Below are positions 25,649 to 34,624 of a stretch of DNA of 64,000 nucleotides, piece by piece. Every line of letters begins with the position of its first letter. The stretch's first letter is position 1. The stretch covers positions 1,674,001-1,738,000 of the forward strand of contig NZ_CAMZOK010000001.1 of assembly GCF_947331465.1 (NCBI RefSeq). The letters run 5' to 3'. The stretch comes from Shimia sp. Alg240-R146 (lineage in GTDB: Bacteria > Pseudomonadota > Alphaproteobacteria > Rhodobacterales > Rhodobacteraceae). Under the pieces are notes generated by a model. The model saw only the letters and a program-made list of their open reading frames with translations, was not told the origin of the DNA and did not search any database. Made by a program: the position numbers and the translations under genes.

Positions 25649-26797
25649 CTAGAGAGACACAAGATCCAGAGGGCTGCGGGACAGCCGCTCGACTCCGGTT
25701 TCGGTGACCAGCACGGAATGGCCGTTGCACATGGCATAACCGGTGTCCGAATCCATCAGGATCATATGCAGGAAGAACACCTGTCCGGCCGCCATTTGCA
25801 AAGGGTTGCCCTCGTAAAACATCGGAAAGTCGACCCAGATCGGATTGTAGACAGCGCCCATGCCGTAACCGCAGGCCTGCAGGCGGGCATCTTGAAAACC
25901 ATGGGCGTCGAACACGCGGGCATGGGCGTCAAACACATCTCCCATCGGCGCGCCGGGGCGGATGGCGGCCTCGCAGGCTTCAAGCGCCTCAACCGTTGCG
26001 GCGTGCATACGCTTTTGCACATCGCTGGCTGGCCCTATGATCAGCGTGCGCATCATCGCCGCGTGGTATCGCGCGTAGGCGCCGGACCATTCCAATGTGA
26101 TCTGGTCACTCGCATCAAGATGACGCCGACCAGAGTAGTAGCGACACAGAAGTGCGCCTGGTCCGGAGCCAATGATGAATTCGTTGCCGGCATAGTCGCC
26201 GCCGCCCTCAAACACCGCGCCCTGCATCGCGCTGAGGATGTCGCCTTCGAAAGCGCCGGCCTTGGTGGTTTTGAGCGCTGCATCAAGCGCATCATCGGAC
26301 AAGGCCGCAGCGCGGCGGTGCATGTCGATTTCAGCGGTGGATTTTATGCGGCGACAGTGGCGGATAACATCCGAGGCTTCGATCAGGTTGGGGAGAGCGT
26401 CGCGGACCTGTTGGCCGTTCCACATCGTCAGGCCAGCGGTCTGGGTTTCCCAGCCGATGCGGGCGTTTGACAGGCCGCGATCAGCAAGCAGGGCAACGAG
26501 ATCCTTTTGCGGCTGCGCGCCTTCGAATTCGGGCCAAATGTGGATCTGGTCGTCTTGTAGAATGGATGTGTGTTGGGCCTGACGCTGATCTGGCGCGCGG
26601 GTTAGCAGGTCAATGCGGCCATCGGCGCCAAGTACCATGCACTGAAACATTGCAAAGCCGAATGTGTCGTAGCCGGTCAGCCAAAGGTGGCTTTCGGGCG
26701 CGAACAGCAGGATCGCATCGAGGTTTGCGCGCTGCAATGCTGCGCAGGCCTGTCCGCGGCGGGTGGTGAATTCTTCGGCGGTGAAATGCAGGGACAT
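25649..26797 (-). CDS. M24 (creatinase/aminopeptidase P-fold) hydrolase with degenerate metal site
   Basis: 382 residues: N-terminal creatinase-type domain (1-145) and C-terminal pita-bread domain. In metallopeptidases five residues (D, D, H, E, E) bind two metals. Here the first two positions read Glu236 and His245 (in LEWSGAYARYH) and the HGxGH segment reads CGYGMG at 309-314, so most metal ligands are gone, as in creatinase. It therefore probably hydrolyses a small C-N bond compound (creatine- or ectoine-like) without metals, rather than Xaa-Pro peptides. The start ATG 26797 gives the family N-terminus (MSLHFTAEEF); the frame is open further upstream without support. Confidence 0.85.
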   Translation of the reverse strand: MSLHFTAEEFTTRRGQACAALQRANLDAILLFAPESHLWLTGYDTFGFAMFQCMVLGADGRIDLLTRAPDQRQAQHTSILQDDQIHIWPEFEGAQPQKDLVALLADRGLSNARIGWETQTAGLTMWNGQQVRDALPNLIEASDVIRHCRRIKSTAEIDMHRRAAALSDDALDAALKTTKAGAFEGDILSAMQGAVFEGGGDYAGNEFIIGSGPGALLCRYYSGRRHLDASDQITLEWSGAYARYHAAMMRTLIIGPASDVQKRMHAATVEALEACEAAIRPGAPMGDVFDAHARVFDAHGFQDARLQACGYGMGAVYNPIWVDFPMFYEGNPLQMAAGQVFFLHMILMDSDTGYAMCNGHSVLVTETGVERLSRSPLDLVSL

Positions 26798-26884
26798 ACG
26801 CGTGAGCTTTCTGTGACCAATGCGAAAGCCTAGCGTGGCGTTGGAAGCGTGACCATCCCAATGGTTGCACGGCTGTGTCGGGCT

Positions 26885-26918
26885 ACAAAAAAAACGCGGC
26901 GCCCCGAGGGACGCCGCG
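26885..26918 (-). terminator. Intrinsic terminator of rplY
   Basis: On the minus strand, CGCGGCGT (26911-26918) pairs with the GCGCCGCG arm (26895-26902) and the stem continues through CCC/GGG, followed by TTTTTTTT (26885-26894 read in reverse). A textbook terminator 27 nt behind the rplY stop. Confidence 0.93.
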
Positions 26919-26944
26919 CCTGCCACACACCTTGCGGTGGGGTC

Positions 26945-27592
26945 TTATTCTTCGGCAGCTGCTTCTGCAGTTGCTTCGACTTCTGCTTCGCCTTCTTCGT
27001 CGTCGCTGTCAGACGAGCGCAGGCTCGATGGTGCGGACAGGTTCGCGATCACGAAGTCACGGTCGATGGTCGGCTTGGCGCCAGCAGGCAGATCGATCTG
27101 GCTGATGGTGATGGTGTCGCCGATGTCTTTGCCGCTCAGGTCAACAACCAGACGCTCAGGAATGTCGCCTGCGGTCACGTTGAGCTCAACCTCGGGACGG
27201 ACAACAGTCAAAACGCCGCCCTTTTTGATGCCAGGTGCTTCTTCTTCGTTCTCAAAATCAACGTGGATGAACAGGCTGATTTTCGACGTGCGGCGCAGGC
27301 GCAGCAGGTCGATGTGAGTTGGAAGGTCTTTGACAACGTCACGCTGGACGCCGCGGCAGATCACACGAACGTCTTCCTGGCCTTCAACTTTGAGGTTGAA
27401 AAGAGTCGACAGGAAACGGCCGTCTTTCAGCTTTTTGAACAGGACGTTGAAAGGGATCTGGATCGACACAGGGTCTGCGTCGCCACCATAAACAACACCA
27501 GGTACGAAGCCGTCACGACGTGCTTGACGAGCGGCGCCCTTGCCTGTCCCCGTGCGTGCTTCGGCGATAAGATCAGGAATCTGACCAGCCAT
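26945..27592 (-). CDS. rplY: 50S ribosomal protein L25/general stress protein Ctc
   Basis: Binds 5S rRNA on the large ribosomal subunit. The 215-residue protein has the N-terminal L25 beta-barrel (residues 1-95, with [25 protein letters not shown]) and the C-terminal TL5/CTC domain (about 100-190), then a very acidic, alanine/glutamate-rich tail (about 190-215). The long form is standard for alphaproteobacteria. GGAG stands 8 nt before ATG. Strong terminator downstream; the leader holds a perfect hairpin (27616-27644) that may regulate it. Confidence 0.97.
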   Translation of the reverse strand: MAGQIPDLIAEARTGTGKGAARQARRDGFVPGVVYGGDADPVSIQIPFNVLFKKLKDGRFLSTLFNLKVEGQEDVRVICRGVQRDVVKDLPTHIDLLRLRRTSKISLFIHVDFENEEEAPGIKKGGVLTVVRPEVELNVTAGDIPERLVVDLSGKDIGDTITISQIDLPAGAKPTIDRDFVIANLSAPSSLRSSDSDDEEGEAEVEATAEAAAEE

Positions 27593-27615
27593 ATTGAATT
27601 CTCCAATTATCTAGG

Positions 27616-27644
27616 GCGAGGATCCTCCAAGGCTGTATCCTCGC
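27616..27644 (-). promoter_or_regulatory. Hairpin in the rplY leader, possible L25-type autoregulatory element
   Basis: GCGAGGAT (27616-27623) and ATCCTCGC (27637-27644) are perfect complements around a 13-nt loop, centred about 38 nt upstream of the rplY ATG and just before its GGAG. No T-run follows, so it is not a terminator. Ribosomal protein leaders that bind their own product are common, and one for L25 is known in gammaproteobacteria; here the role is inference. Confidence 0.45.
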
Positions 27645-27722
27645 GTGAAGCCGCGCGTATAGCGAGGTTTGCGCTGAATGCAAAGGGGATTCGGGCGACT
27701 GATGCGGGAAAATCGCCGAAGA

Positions 27723-28337
27723 TCAGCCTGCGTGGTCTCGTAAGACGCCGCCAGCCTGAACAATCTGGTCATACAGTGCGAATTCCCGACCGCGGGCCTT
27801 GCGCAATTTGATCTCTACCTCGGGTGACAGCGGCGCGTCAAAGTAAGGCGAAACGTTGCGCGGTTTGGGGGTGATGTCCTCGCCAAAACGCTCTGAAAGC
27901 CATTGTCGCAGAAGGGGCTGACGATCATAGGCAAACAGATGATGCACCGGCACGCTTTTGTCCTTGAGGGACAGAAAGTTGACCTGTGTGCCAACGCGCG
28001 CCACCGGCGAGGGGTGCTCGGAGATCACGTCCAGAACAAAGGTGTCAAAGCTCATGTTTTGTGTGCTTAGAGCTGTGCTTTCGCTGCGGGCACGAAACCG
28101 ATACCAGCTGCGCAGTTGCTCAATGGGATCGCGCATCACGGCAACGCGGTCAGGACGCAGATCAAAGGTGCGATCCAGCATAGGTGCCACGCGCCGGTGA
28201 TATTTACCAACCGTGAGGTGTTTGACACGCTTTTGAAATGAGATGTCGGCAAAAGGGCGCAGCACATGCCCAAAGGCCGTGGAGCCGGTTTTCGGCACCG
28301 CGAACAGCGCCAGGGATTGTTCGAAAAAGATCAGCAC
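27723..28337 (-). CDS. Sulfotransferase-family protein
   Basis: 204 residues. PKTGSTA at 15-21 is the 5'-phosphosulfate loop for PAPS, and VMRDPIEQLRSWYRF (about 67-81) is the 3'-phosphate motif, so this is a PAPS-dependent sulfotransferase of the short bacterial type, probably acting on a sugar or polysaccharide. No signal peptide. The start is GTG 28337, supported by a perfect AGGAGG 8 nt upstream. It is downstream of and on the same strand as lldD, with a stable hairpin between them (28352-28377), so it may be partly read through from lldD. Confidence 0.82.
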   Translation of the reverse strand: MLIFFEQSLALFAVPKTGSTAFGHVLRPFADISFQKRVKHLTVGKYHRRVAPMLDRTFDLRPDRVAVMRDPIEQLRSWYRFRARSESTALSTQNMSFDTFVLDVISEHPSPVARVGTQVNFLSLKDKSVPVHHLFAYDRQPLLRQWLSERFGEDITPKPRNVSPYFDAPLSPEVEIKLRKARGREFALYDQIVQAGGVLRDHAG

Positions 28338-28351
28338 GTCAGAAGCCTCCT

Positions 28352-28377
28352 GCGGGCCGCACTATTGCGCGGCCCGC
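28352..28377 (-). terminator. Stem-loop between lldD and the sulfotransferase gene
   Basis: GCGGGCCGC (28352-28360) and GCGGCCCGC (28369-28377) pair perfectly over an 8-nt loop. It has no U-tract; the AGGAGG of the next gene follows directly. It could be a Rho-dependent end, an RNA stabiliser or a translation-modulating structure. Confidence 0.45.
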
Positions 28378-28405
28378 GAGGGCTGTCCAGTTGGAGGCAG
28401 CAGGG

Positions 28406-29572
28406 TTACGCCTGCCACCGGCCTTCAAAATCTTCGGGGATAAGCAAAACGTCGCGACCAAGTTCGTCGATGCGGCGACGTCCACACAGGGCCATCGAGG
28501 TGTCGAGTTCTTTGTGCAGCACTTCGAGCGCTTTGGTCACGCCCGCTTCGCCCATGGCGCCGAGCCCATACACAAAGGCGCGTCCGATGTAGGTGCCGCT
28601 GGCGCCCATCGCGAGGGCCTTGAGAATGTCCTGACCCGAGCGGATTCCGCTGTCCAGATGAACCTCGACCTGATCACCAACGGCCTCAAGGATAGAGGGC
28701 AGGGCGCGTATTGAGGACATCGCGCCATCCAATTGGCGGCCACCGTGGTTGGACACAATGATGGCGTCGGCCCCAACCTTGAGCGCCATTTTGGCGTCCT
28801 CGGCGTCCAGAATGCCTTTGAGAATGACCTTGCCGCCCCATTCTTCTTTGATTTTGGCGACCTTGTCCCAATCCAGCGTCGGATCAAAGCTTTCGGCGGT
28901 CCAAGCGCCAAGATCCTTGGAGTCGGAAATGCCGTCGACGTGGCCCACGATGTTGCCGAAATTGCGACGCTTTGCGCCCAGCATTTCGATACCCCAACGC
29001 CATTTGGTCATCAGGTTGGCAATGGTGGAGGGGGTCAGTTTGGGCGGGGCGGAGAGGCCGTTTTTCAGATCCTTGTGGCGCTGGCCGAGGATTTGCAAAT
29101 CCAGCGTGATCACCAGGGCCGAGCATTTCGCGTCTTTGGCGCGCTGGATCAGGCGGCTGACATAATCGGTGTCGCGCATAGTGTAGAGCTGAAACCAGAA
29201 AGGGGCGGTGGTGGCTTCGGCCACGTCTTCGATCGAGTTGATCGACATGGTCGAGAGCGTGAAGGGAACGCCGAATTTTTCGGCCGCGCGGGCGGCTTTG
29301 ATTTCGCCATCAGCGCATTGCATGCCTGTAAGGCCAACGGGGGCCAGAGCGACCGGCATTGCCACGTCTTGGCCAATCATTTGCGACGCGGTCGAGCGGC
29401 CGGACATGTCCACGGCGACGCGTTGACGCAAGTAAATATCTTCGAAGTCCGAGGTGTTCTCGCGAAACGTTTGTTCCGTCCAGCTGCCGGATTCGGCGTA
29501 GTCAAAAAACATCCGCGGCACGCGCCGTTCGTAGATGCGTTTCAGGTCATCGATACAGGTGATTACCGTCAT
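28406..29572 (-). CDS. lldD: FMN-dependent L-lactate dehydrogenase (alpha-hydroxy-acid oxidase family)
   Basis: Oxidises L-lactate to pyruvate and passes electrons to the respiratory chain at the inner membrane. 388 residues. Family marks: the N-terminal YAESGSWTEQTFREN, PVALAPVGLTGMQ, QLYTMRD and the catalytic SNHGGRQLDG with His-Gly-Gly-Arg, then DSGIRSGQDILKALA for FMN phosphate. Length and the short C-terminus fit LldD; other alpha-hydroxy acids (mandelate, glycolate) remain possible. Start ATG 29572; a 25-bp inverted repeat lies 20 nt upstream. It may serve the L-lactate produced by the L-fucose pathway encoded at 35-47 kb (inference). Confidence 0.88.
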   Translation of the reverse strand: MTVITCIDDLKRIYERRVPRMFFDYAESGSWTEQTFRENTSDFEDIYLRQRVAVDMSGRSTASQMIGQDVAMPVALAPVGLTGMQCADGEIKAARAAEKFGVPFTLSTMSINSIEDVAEATTAPFWFQLYTMRDTDYVSRLIQRAKDAKCSALVITLDLQILGQRHKDLKNGLSAPPKLTPSTIANLMTKWRWGIEMLGAKRRNFGNIVGHVDGISDSKDLGAWTAESFDPTLDWDKVAKIKEEWGGKVILKGILDAEDAKMALKVGADAIIVSNHGGRQLDGAMSSIRALPSILEAVGDQVEVHLDSGIRSGQDILKALAMGASGTYIGRAFVYGLGAMGEAGVTKALEVLHKELDTSMALCGRRRIDELGRDVLLIPEDFEGRWQA

Positions 29573-29591
29573 TTTGGTTTTGACTCCCTCA

Positions 29592-29616
29592 TATTGGTAA
29601 AGGTTCCTTACCAATA
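29592..29616. promoter_or_regulatory. Inverted repeat in the lldD/hnoX divergent region, probable operator
   Basis: TATTGGTAA (29592-29600) and TTACCAATA (29608-29616) are perfect complements around AGGTTCC. The ATTGGT/ACCAAT half-sites resemble the operators of GntR/FadR-family regulators such as LldR and PdhR, though with a wider spacer. It lies 20 nt upstream of the lldD ATG and about 100 nt upstream of hnoX. Confidence 0.6.
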
Positions 29617-29717
29617 CCGCCAGTTTGGTGCAATCACAATTCTGGTTGTTAGGAACTCGTTTACGGCTCTGGCGTATTCTGGCCGCAGTTTAATGAGTTT
29701 TTTTGTTGGAGGTCCTG

Positions 29718-30263
29718 ATGAAGGGCGTGGTGTTTGTGGAATTGATCCGCATGGCTGAATCCGTGATGGGTGAAGAGGCCGTAGACGATATTCTTGACAA
29801 GGTAAATTTGGAGTCCGACGGCGCATTCAGCTCGGTTGGCAACTATCCCTGCAGTGAATTGATGACGCTGGTGGGCGCGTTTGGCGCGCATCTGAACGCG
29901 CCGGTGGAGGCGCTTCAGGTCCAGTTTGGCGAATGGATGTTCGAGCGTTTCGTCGAAGGATACCCGGCGTTCTTTGTTGGCAAACATGACGGTTTTGACA
30001 TGCTGGATTCCATCGAGAACGAAGTTCATGTCGAAGTGCGTAAGCTGTATCCCGAAGTGGAGTTGCCAACATTCGCCACGGAACGGCCTGCGGAACAGCA
30101 GCTAAAGATGGTCTATTCGTCAGAGCGCCCCTTGCAGCATTTCTGCCGTGGAATGGTTGAAGCCTGTATGACGCATTTTGGGCACGATTTTACGGTGGAT
30201 ATGCAGGAAGCCTCGGAAAACGGCCGGTTTCGCGCGGAATTCCTCGTACAGAAGGTCGCCTAA
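29718..30263 (+). CDS. hnoX: H-NOX heme nitric-oxide sensor
   Basis: Soluble heme domain that binds NO and controls a partner kinase. 181 residues. The proximal heme ligand is His104, and the heme-propionate motif YxSxR is Tyr133-Ser135-Arg137 (YSSER), at almost the same spacing as in Thermoanaerobacter H-NOX (102/131/133/135). No distal-pocket tyrosine is seen near residue 142 (LQHFC), which predicts an NO-selective, O2-excluding sensor. ATG 29718 is preceded by GGAGG. The stop TAA overlaps the ATG of the next gene by one base, so sensor and kinase are translationally coupled. Confidence 0.93.
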   Translation: MKGVVFVELIRMAESVMGEEAVDDILDKVNLESDGAFSSVGNYPCSELMTLVGAFGAHLNAPVEALQVQFGEWMFERFVEGYPAFFVGKHDGFDMLDSIENEVHVEVRKLYPEVELPTFATERPAEQQLKMVYSSERPLQHFCRGMVEACMTHFGHDFTVDMQEASENGRFRAEFLVQKVA

Positions 30264-31636
30264 TGTTCTTGGGGGATCAGGTCGGTACGCAACCGGACGG
30301 CGTCTCCCGCCGGCGGTATCAACGGGAACGAAAAGGCCGGGAAGAGGCGGAGCGGCTCTTGGAAGCCAAGAGTCGCGAACTGTATGAAGCAAATCAACGG
30401 TTGACCAAACTGGCGGAGTCCCTTGAAACAGCCGTTCACGAGCGGACGGTTGAACTTGATAGTGCGCGGGTGTCAGCCGAAGCTGCGAATGAGGCAAAGT
30501 CGGTGTTCCTAGCGTCGATGAGCCACGAAATTCGCACGCCCTTGAACGGCATTCTTGGTATGGCTCAGGCGTTAGATGACAGTGGCTTGAGCGCGGAACA
30601 ATCGCGGCTGGTCGCGGTTTTGGGCGAAAGCGGGCGTCTTTTGTTGGCGATCATCAACGATGTGTTGGACATTTCCAAAATCGAAGCGGGCAAGTTTGAT
30701 CTCGAGACCATACCTTACGCGTTGCCGGAGCTGGCGCGTGTCATGCGGCAGCATCACCAAATGAAGGCGGAAGAAAAAGGGTTGGAGTTTGAACTTACTG
30801 TCGAACCCGCCGCCCGGATTATGGCTGAAACCGATCCGACGCGGTTGCAACAGATTGTCGGCAACTTGTTGTCCAATGCTATCAAATTCACCGAGTCCGG
30901 ACGGGTTTCATTGCAATTGAATGTCTGTCCCGCACCCAATGATAAAGCCTGGCTTGAGATCGTCGTGACCGACAGCGGACAGGGCATCGCAAAATCGCAG
31001 CAGCCTCGGCTTTTCCAACGGTTTTCGCAGGCCAACTCCTCGGTGACGCGCATGCACGGTGGTACGGGATTGGGATTGGCAATTTCACGGCGGATCTGTG
31101 AACTGATGGGGGGCTCCATCAGCGTAAAAAGTGATGCGGGCAAAGGCGCTACATTCAAAGCCAAAGTTCTGATCGTTCCGTTGGAAGATCGCACACCGGC
31201 CGAGGTGCTTGCGGACAGTGAAAAAGATGTCATCAGCCTTGAGGGGCTAAGGGTGCTAGCGGCGGAGGACAACAAGACCAATCAGCTCGTGTTGCGGCAT
31301 ATGTTGAAAAAGGCGCTTGTTGATTTGACCATCGTGCCTGATGGCAAGCAGGCTGTGGAAGCGTGGAGTACCGGTGCATATGACATGGTTCTGATGGACA
31401 TCAACATGCCAGTCATGGATGGCTTGGAAGCCACCCGTCTGATCCGTGAGGCCGAGACCGTTGCGGTGAAAGACACCACGCCGATCATTGCTGTTTCGGC
31501 CAACGCTATGGTGCATCAGGTGGCTGGCTATTTGTCCCAAGGTATGACCGGGCACGTGTCAAAACCGGTCAGCCGATCCGTTTTGGTTGAAGCAATGACC
31601 CGCGCGCTCGAAGAAAAGCGCAGTAGGGGCCATTGA
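30263..31636 (+). CDS. Hybrid histidine kinase partner of H-NOX
   Basis: 457 residues and no membrane segment. Layout: basic coiled coil 17-80, HisKA dimerisation domain with phospho-acceptor His88 in [10 protein letters not shown], HATPase domain about 190-310 ([26 protein letters not shown]), then a C-terminal receiver domain about 332-450 with phospho-acceptor Asp379 in [10 protein letters not shown]. It lacks any sensor domain of its own, so H-NOX is the sensor. Such H-NOX/kinase pairs (HnoX/HnoK, HahK) control biofilm or quorum circuits in Shewanella, Vibrio and Silicibacter-like bacteria; the internal REC implies a phosphorelay through an Hpt protein that is not in this window. Confidence 0.92.
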   Translation: MFLGDQVGTQPDGVSRRRYQRERKGREEAERLLEAKSRELYEANQRLTKLAESLETAVHERTVELDSARVSAEAANEAKSVFLASMSHEIRTPLNGILGMAQALDDSGLSAEQSRLVAVLGESGRLLLAIINDVLDISKIEAGKFDLETIPYALPELARVMRQHHQMKAEEKGLEFELTVEPAARIMAETDPTRLQQIVGNLLSNAIKFTESGRVSLQLNVCPAPNDKAWLEIVVTDSGQGIAKSQQPRLFQRFSQANSSVTRMHGGTGLGLAISRRICELMGGSISVKSDAGKGATFKAKVLIVPLEDRTPAEVLADSEKDVISLEGLRVLAAEDNKTNQLVLRHMLKKALVDLTIVPDGKQAVEAWSTGAYDMVLMDINMPVMDGLEATRLIREAETVAVKDTTPIIAVSANAMVHQVAGYLSQGMTGHVSKPVSRSVLVEAMTRALEEKRSRGH

Positions 31637-31732
31637 TGCCCCGATCCTTTTGCGGCGCGGATATCTGCGAGGCACCCGCACCCGTCTTGCAGCTTGTACG
31701 CTGGACATCTGGCTGCGCACTACACGCTACAA

Positions 31733-31753
31733 AAGGAGAGCCGCGCGGCGGCT
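31733..31753 (-). terminator. Weak terminator of trpA
   Basis: On the minus strand AGCCGC pairs with GCGGCT (31739-31744 with 31748-31753) over a GCG loop, followed by CTCCTTTTG. It lies 30 nt past the trpA stop, in the convergent gap with the kinase gene. Confidence 0.4.
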
Positions 31754-31782
31754 GCATGTCCCGGAATACCGCCCCCTCGCTC

Positions 31783-32574
31783 TTAAGCGGAATGTGCGCC
31801 GCCAGCCAATGAGGCGACAAAGGCCAGCACGTCGGCAACAGGCTTGCCTGCGCCGATCTGGCTGACAATCGCGGAGCCAACAACGGCGCCGTCTGCCACG
31901 CTCGCAATTGCCTTGGATTTTTCGGGCGTATTGATGCCAAAGCCGACAATTACCGGCAAATCCGTGGCGGCCTTGATGCGGGCAACTTCCGGGCCCACGT
32001 TGGTGGCTTCTGCTTCCGCCGCGCCGGTGATGCCGGTGATCGACACATAATAAACAAAGCCAGATGTGTTTTGCAGCACTTTGGGCAAGCGTTTGTCATC
32101 TGTTGTGGGGGTCGCAAGGCGGATGAAATTCATTCCGGCGGCCTGCGCTGGAATGCACAACTCTTCGTCCTCTTCTGGAGGCAGGTCGACCACGATCAAA
32201 CCATCAATACCGGCAGCTTTGGCATCGACCAGGAACTTGTCCACGCCGCGAGAGAAAATCGGGTTGTAATACCCCATCAGCACGATCGGCGTTGTGTCGT
32301 CGTCTTTGCGAAATTCCGTAGCGAGGTCCAATGTGCGCTGCAATGTCATGCCGCCATCCAAGGCACGCTGCCCAGCCAATTGGATCGTCGGACCATCCGC
32401 CATAGGGTCGGTGAAAGGCAAACCCAATTCGATCACGTCCACGCCCGCACCGGGCAAACCTTTGACGATCTCAAGTGACGTGTCGTAGTCGGGGTCTCCC
32501 GCCATCACATAGGCCACAAATGCTTTTTTCCCGTCTGCCTGAAGCGCGGCGAATTTGGCGTCGATACGTGTCAT
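31783..32574 (-). CDS. trpA: Tryptophan synthase alpha chain
   Basis: Cleaves indole-3-glycerol phosphate to indole, which is channelled to TrpB. 263 residues. [19 protein letters not shown] at 47-65 contains the catalytic Glu (second residue of ELG) and Asp; VDLPPEE near 130 and the phosphate loop GFGI...GSAI are present. The start ATG 32574 is the family start; upstream codons lack similarity. Unlike in a full trp operon the gene stands alone on the minus strand, 12.4 kb from trpF/trpB. Confidence 0.96.
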   Translation of the reverse strand: MTRIDAKFAALQADGKKAFVAYVMAGDPDYDTSLEIVKGLPGAGVDVIELGLPFTDPMADGPTIQLAGQRALDGGMTLQRTLDLATEFRKDDDTTPIVLMGYYNPIFSRGVDKFLVDAKAAGIDGLIVVDLPPEEDEELCIPAQAAGMNFIRLATPTTDDKRLPKVLQNTSGFVYYVSITGITGAAEAEATNVGPEVARIKAATDLPVIVGFGINTPEKSKAIASVADGAVVGSAIVSQIGAGKPVADVLAFVASLAGGAHSA

Positions 32575-32757
32575 TGGCAAGTCCTTGTCGTTGGTCTCAT
32601 CCCATGTGCAGGATGCGCACGAGGAAATCAATCCTGACACGGCGAAAAGGGCAGGCTTGTCCGAAACGTTTGCGACCTCAATGGGTTTGGCGCACACAAC
32701 AATGGGCACCGCAGGTCAAGTTCATTTCACAAACAAACATGTGCGGCGTAACTTTTG

Positions 32758-33171
32758 TCACGCGTCTATTTCAGGCGGCACACCTATCATCCAGTTTGTG
32801 CCAAATCGATCGCGGACCATGCCAAAGGACTTTGAAAAGAACACAGGACCGTATGGCCTGGTCACTTGTCCCCCTTGTGCGAGCGCGTCAAATATTGACT
32901 GGCCGGTTTCAATGTCGCGCACGGAGTGGTTGATCGACACGGATTCCTGCGGCTTGGCCTCTGAGCCGGGGAAAAAATCCGAGGCCATCAAACAGGCGTC
33001 ACCCAGCATGATGTGGCCGTACATGATCCGGTCGGATGCAGGCATATTCTCCTCCGGCGGCGCCTCATGGTAAGGCATAAGGGTGAGGTCCGTCGCGCCA
33101 AAAAGGTCTGCGTAAAATGTGAGGGCTTCGGCACATTGGCCGTCGAAGTTGAGATAGGGATTGAAGGTCAT
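32758..33171 (-). CDS. VOC-family (PhnB-like) protein
   Basis: 137 residues forming one glyoxalase/VOC module of the PhnB ('3-demethylubiquinone-9 3-methyltransferase-like') type: FNPYLNFDGQCAEALTFYADLFGA at the N-terminus, HIMLGDACLMASDFFPG in the middle and GMVRDRFGTNWMIGV at the end. The function of this group is unknown; some relatives bind antibiotics or catalyse metal-dependent reactions. The start ATG 33171 follows the family. It is divergent from ychF with 96 nt between them. Confidence 0.85.
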   Translation of the reverse strand: MTFNPYLNFDGQCAEALTFYADLFGATDLTLMPYHEAPPEENMPASDRIMYGHIMLGDACLMASDFFPGSEAKPQESVSINHSVRDIETGQSIFDALAQGGQVTRPYGPVFFSKSFGMVRDRFGTNWMIGVPPEIDA

Positions 33172-33267
33172 TTGAACGCTCCTCCGATGGGGCAGGGTAA
33201 CACATGCCTTGCGCAGCGCCCAAACTCTGCATAAGAGCAGCGACAAACATGTGACAGGAGTCCGGCC

Positions 33268-34365
33268 ATGGGTTTCAAGATGGGTATCGTGGGTTTGCCA
33301 AATGTGGGCAAATCGACCTTGTTTAATGCGCTGACCAAAACCGCCGCCGCGCAGGCGGCCAACTTTCCGTTTTGTACAATCGAGCCCAATGTGGGCGAGG
33401 TTGGCGTGCCGGATGCGCGGCTTGATAAGCTAGCAGCAATTGCCCAGTCCAAGCAGATCATTCCAACGCGGATGACGTTTGTAGACATTGCCGGTCTCGT
33501 GAAAGGGGCGTCCAAAGGCGAAGGTCTTGGAAACCAGTTCCTTGCCAACATCCGCGAAGTGGACGCCATCGCCCACGTGCTGCGTTGCTTTGAAGACGGC
33601 GATGTGACCCACGTTGAAGGGCGCGTGGACCCGGTTGCTGACGCGGAAACCATCGAGACCGAGCTGATGCTGGCCGACATAGAAAGCATTGAAAAGCGTC
33701 TGCAGGGGCTGGTGCGAAAAGTGCGCGGTGGCGACAAGGAAGCGGTGCAACAAGAGCGCCTTTTGAAAGACGCGCTGGCTGTTTTGGAAGATGGCAAACC
33801 CGCGCGGGTGATCGATGTGGACGCAGATGACGCTAAGGCGTGGAGCCTGCTGCAACTGCTGACCACCAAGCCGGTCCTGTATGTCTGCAACGTAGGTGAA
33901 AACGAAGCGGCCGAGGGCAACGCGCATTCCACCAAAGTGGGTGAATTGGCGGCCTCGCAGGGCAACAGCCACGTGATCATTTCGGCGCAAATCGAAGAAG
34001 AAATCAGCCAACTCGAAGATGAGGAAGCAGAGATGTTCCTCGACGAAATGGGGTTGGACGAAGCAGGCTTGGATCGCCTGATCCGCGCGGGCTATGAATT
34101 GCTGCATTTGGAAACCTATTTCACCGTTGGCCCCAAAGAGGCGCGCGCCTGGACCATCCGCACCGGCACTATGGCGCCGCAAGCGGCTGGCGTGATCCAC
34201 GGCGATTTTGAAAAGGGCTTCATCCGCGCAGAAACCATTGCATATGATGACTACATCGAAAGCAACGGCGAGCAGGGCGCCAAAGAAGCGGGCAAGATGC
34301 GGGCCGAAGGGAAAGGCTACACGGTGCAGGACGGCGACGTTATGCACTTCCTTTTCAACACCTGA
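33268..34365 (+). CDS. ychF: Ribosome-associated ATPase YchF
   Basis: Obg-family P-loop ATPase linked to the oxidative-stress response. 365 residues: P-loop GLPNVGKST at 8-16, FCTIEPNVG switch region, DIAGLVKGASKGEGLGN for G3, a coiled-coil insertion (about 130-170) and the C-terminal TGS domain starting near TYFTVGPKEARAWTI. The start ATG 33268 is preceded by GGAG 13 nt earlier. Universally conserved; normal length. Confidence 0.97.
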   Translation: MGFKMGIVGLPNVGKSTLFNALTKTAAAQAANFPFCTIEPNVGEVGVPDARLDKLAAIAQSKQIIPTRMTFVDIAGLVKGASKGEGLGNQFLANIREVDAIAHVLRCFEDGDVTHVEGRVDPVADAETIETELMLADIESIEKRLQGLVRKVRGGDKEAVQQERLLKDALAVLEDGKPARVIDVDADDAKAWSLLQLLTTKPVLYVCNVGENEAAEGNAHSTKVGELAASQGNSHVIISAQIEEEISQLEDEEAEMFLDEMGLDEAGLDRLIRAGYELLHLETYFTVGPKEARAWTIRTGTMAPQAAGVIHGDFEKGFIRAETIAYDDYIESNGEQGAKEAGKMRAEGKGYTVQDGDVMHFLFNT

Positions 34366-34624
34366 TTTCGTCGCTAACAGCGTGTCGCGTTTGCATGGCG
34401 TCGCGGATCCAGGGGATGGTTCTGCGGTCCTAAGGCTATGGGTCTTTGACGACGTGGTTCAGATGGCCACGCCCCGAAATACCCGGGTTTTTCCGGCTCA
34501 GATGTGAAGAAGCAGTTGAAAATGGCACGCAAATCGGTGGGTGTCGCCCGCATCCCAAATTTGTCAGCTTTGACGTCTTTTTTGCACTTGTCCTTCCGAC
34601 CAATTGGCTGATACACGCGTCGAC
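34366..34624. other. ychF-tRNA-Ser spacer
   Basis: 259 nt with no gene recognised. It must contain the tRNA promoter; the stretch 34550-34610 is A+T-richer (TTGTCAGC...) and may be part of it, but I could not define both boxes. Confidence 0.3.
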
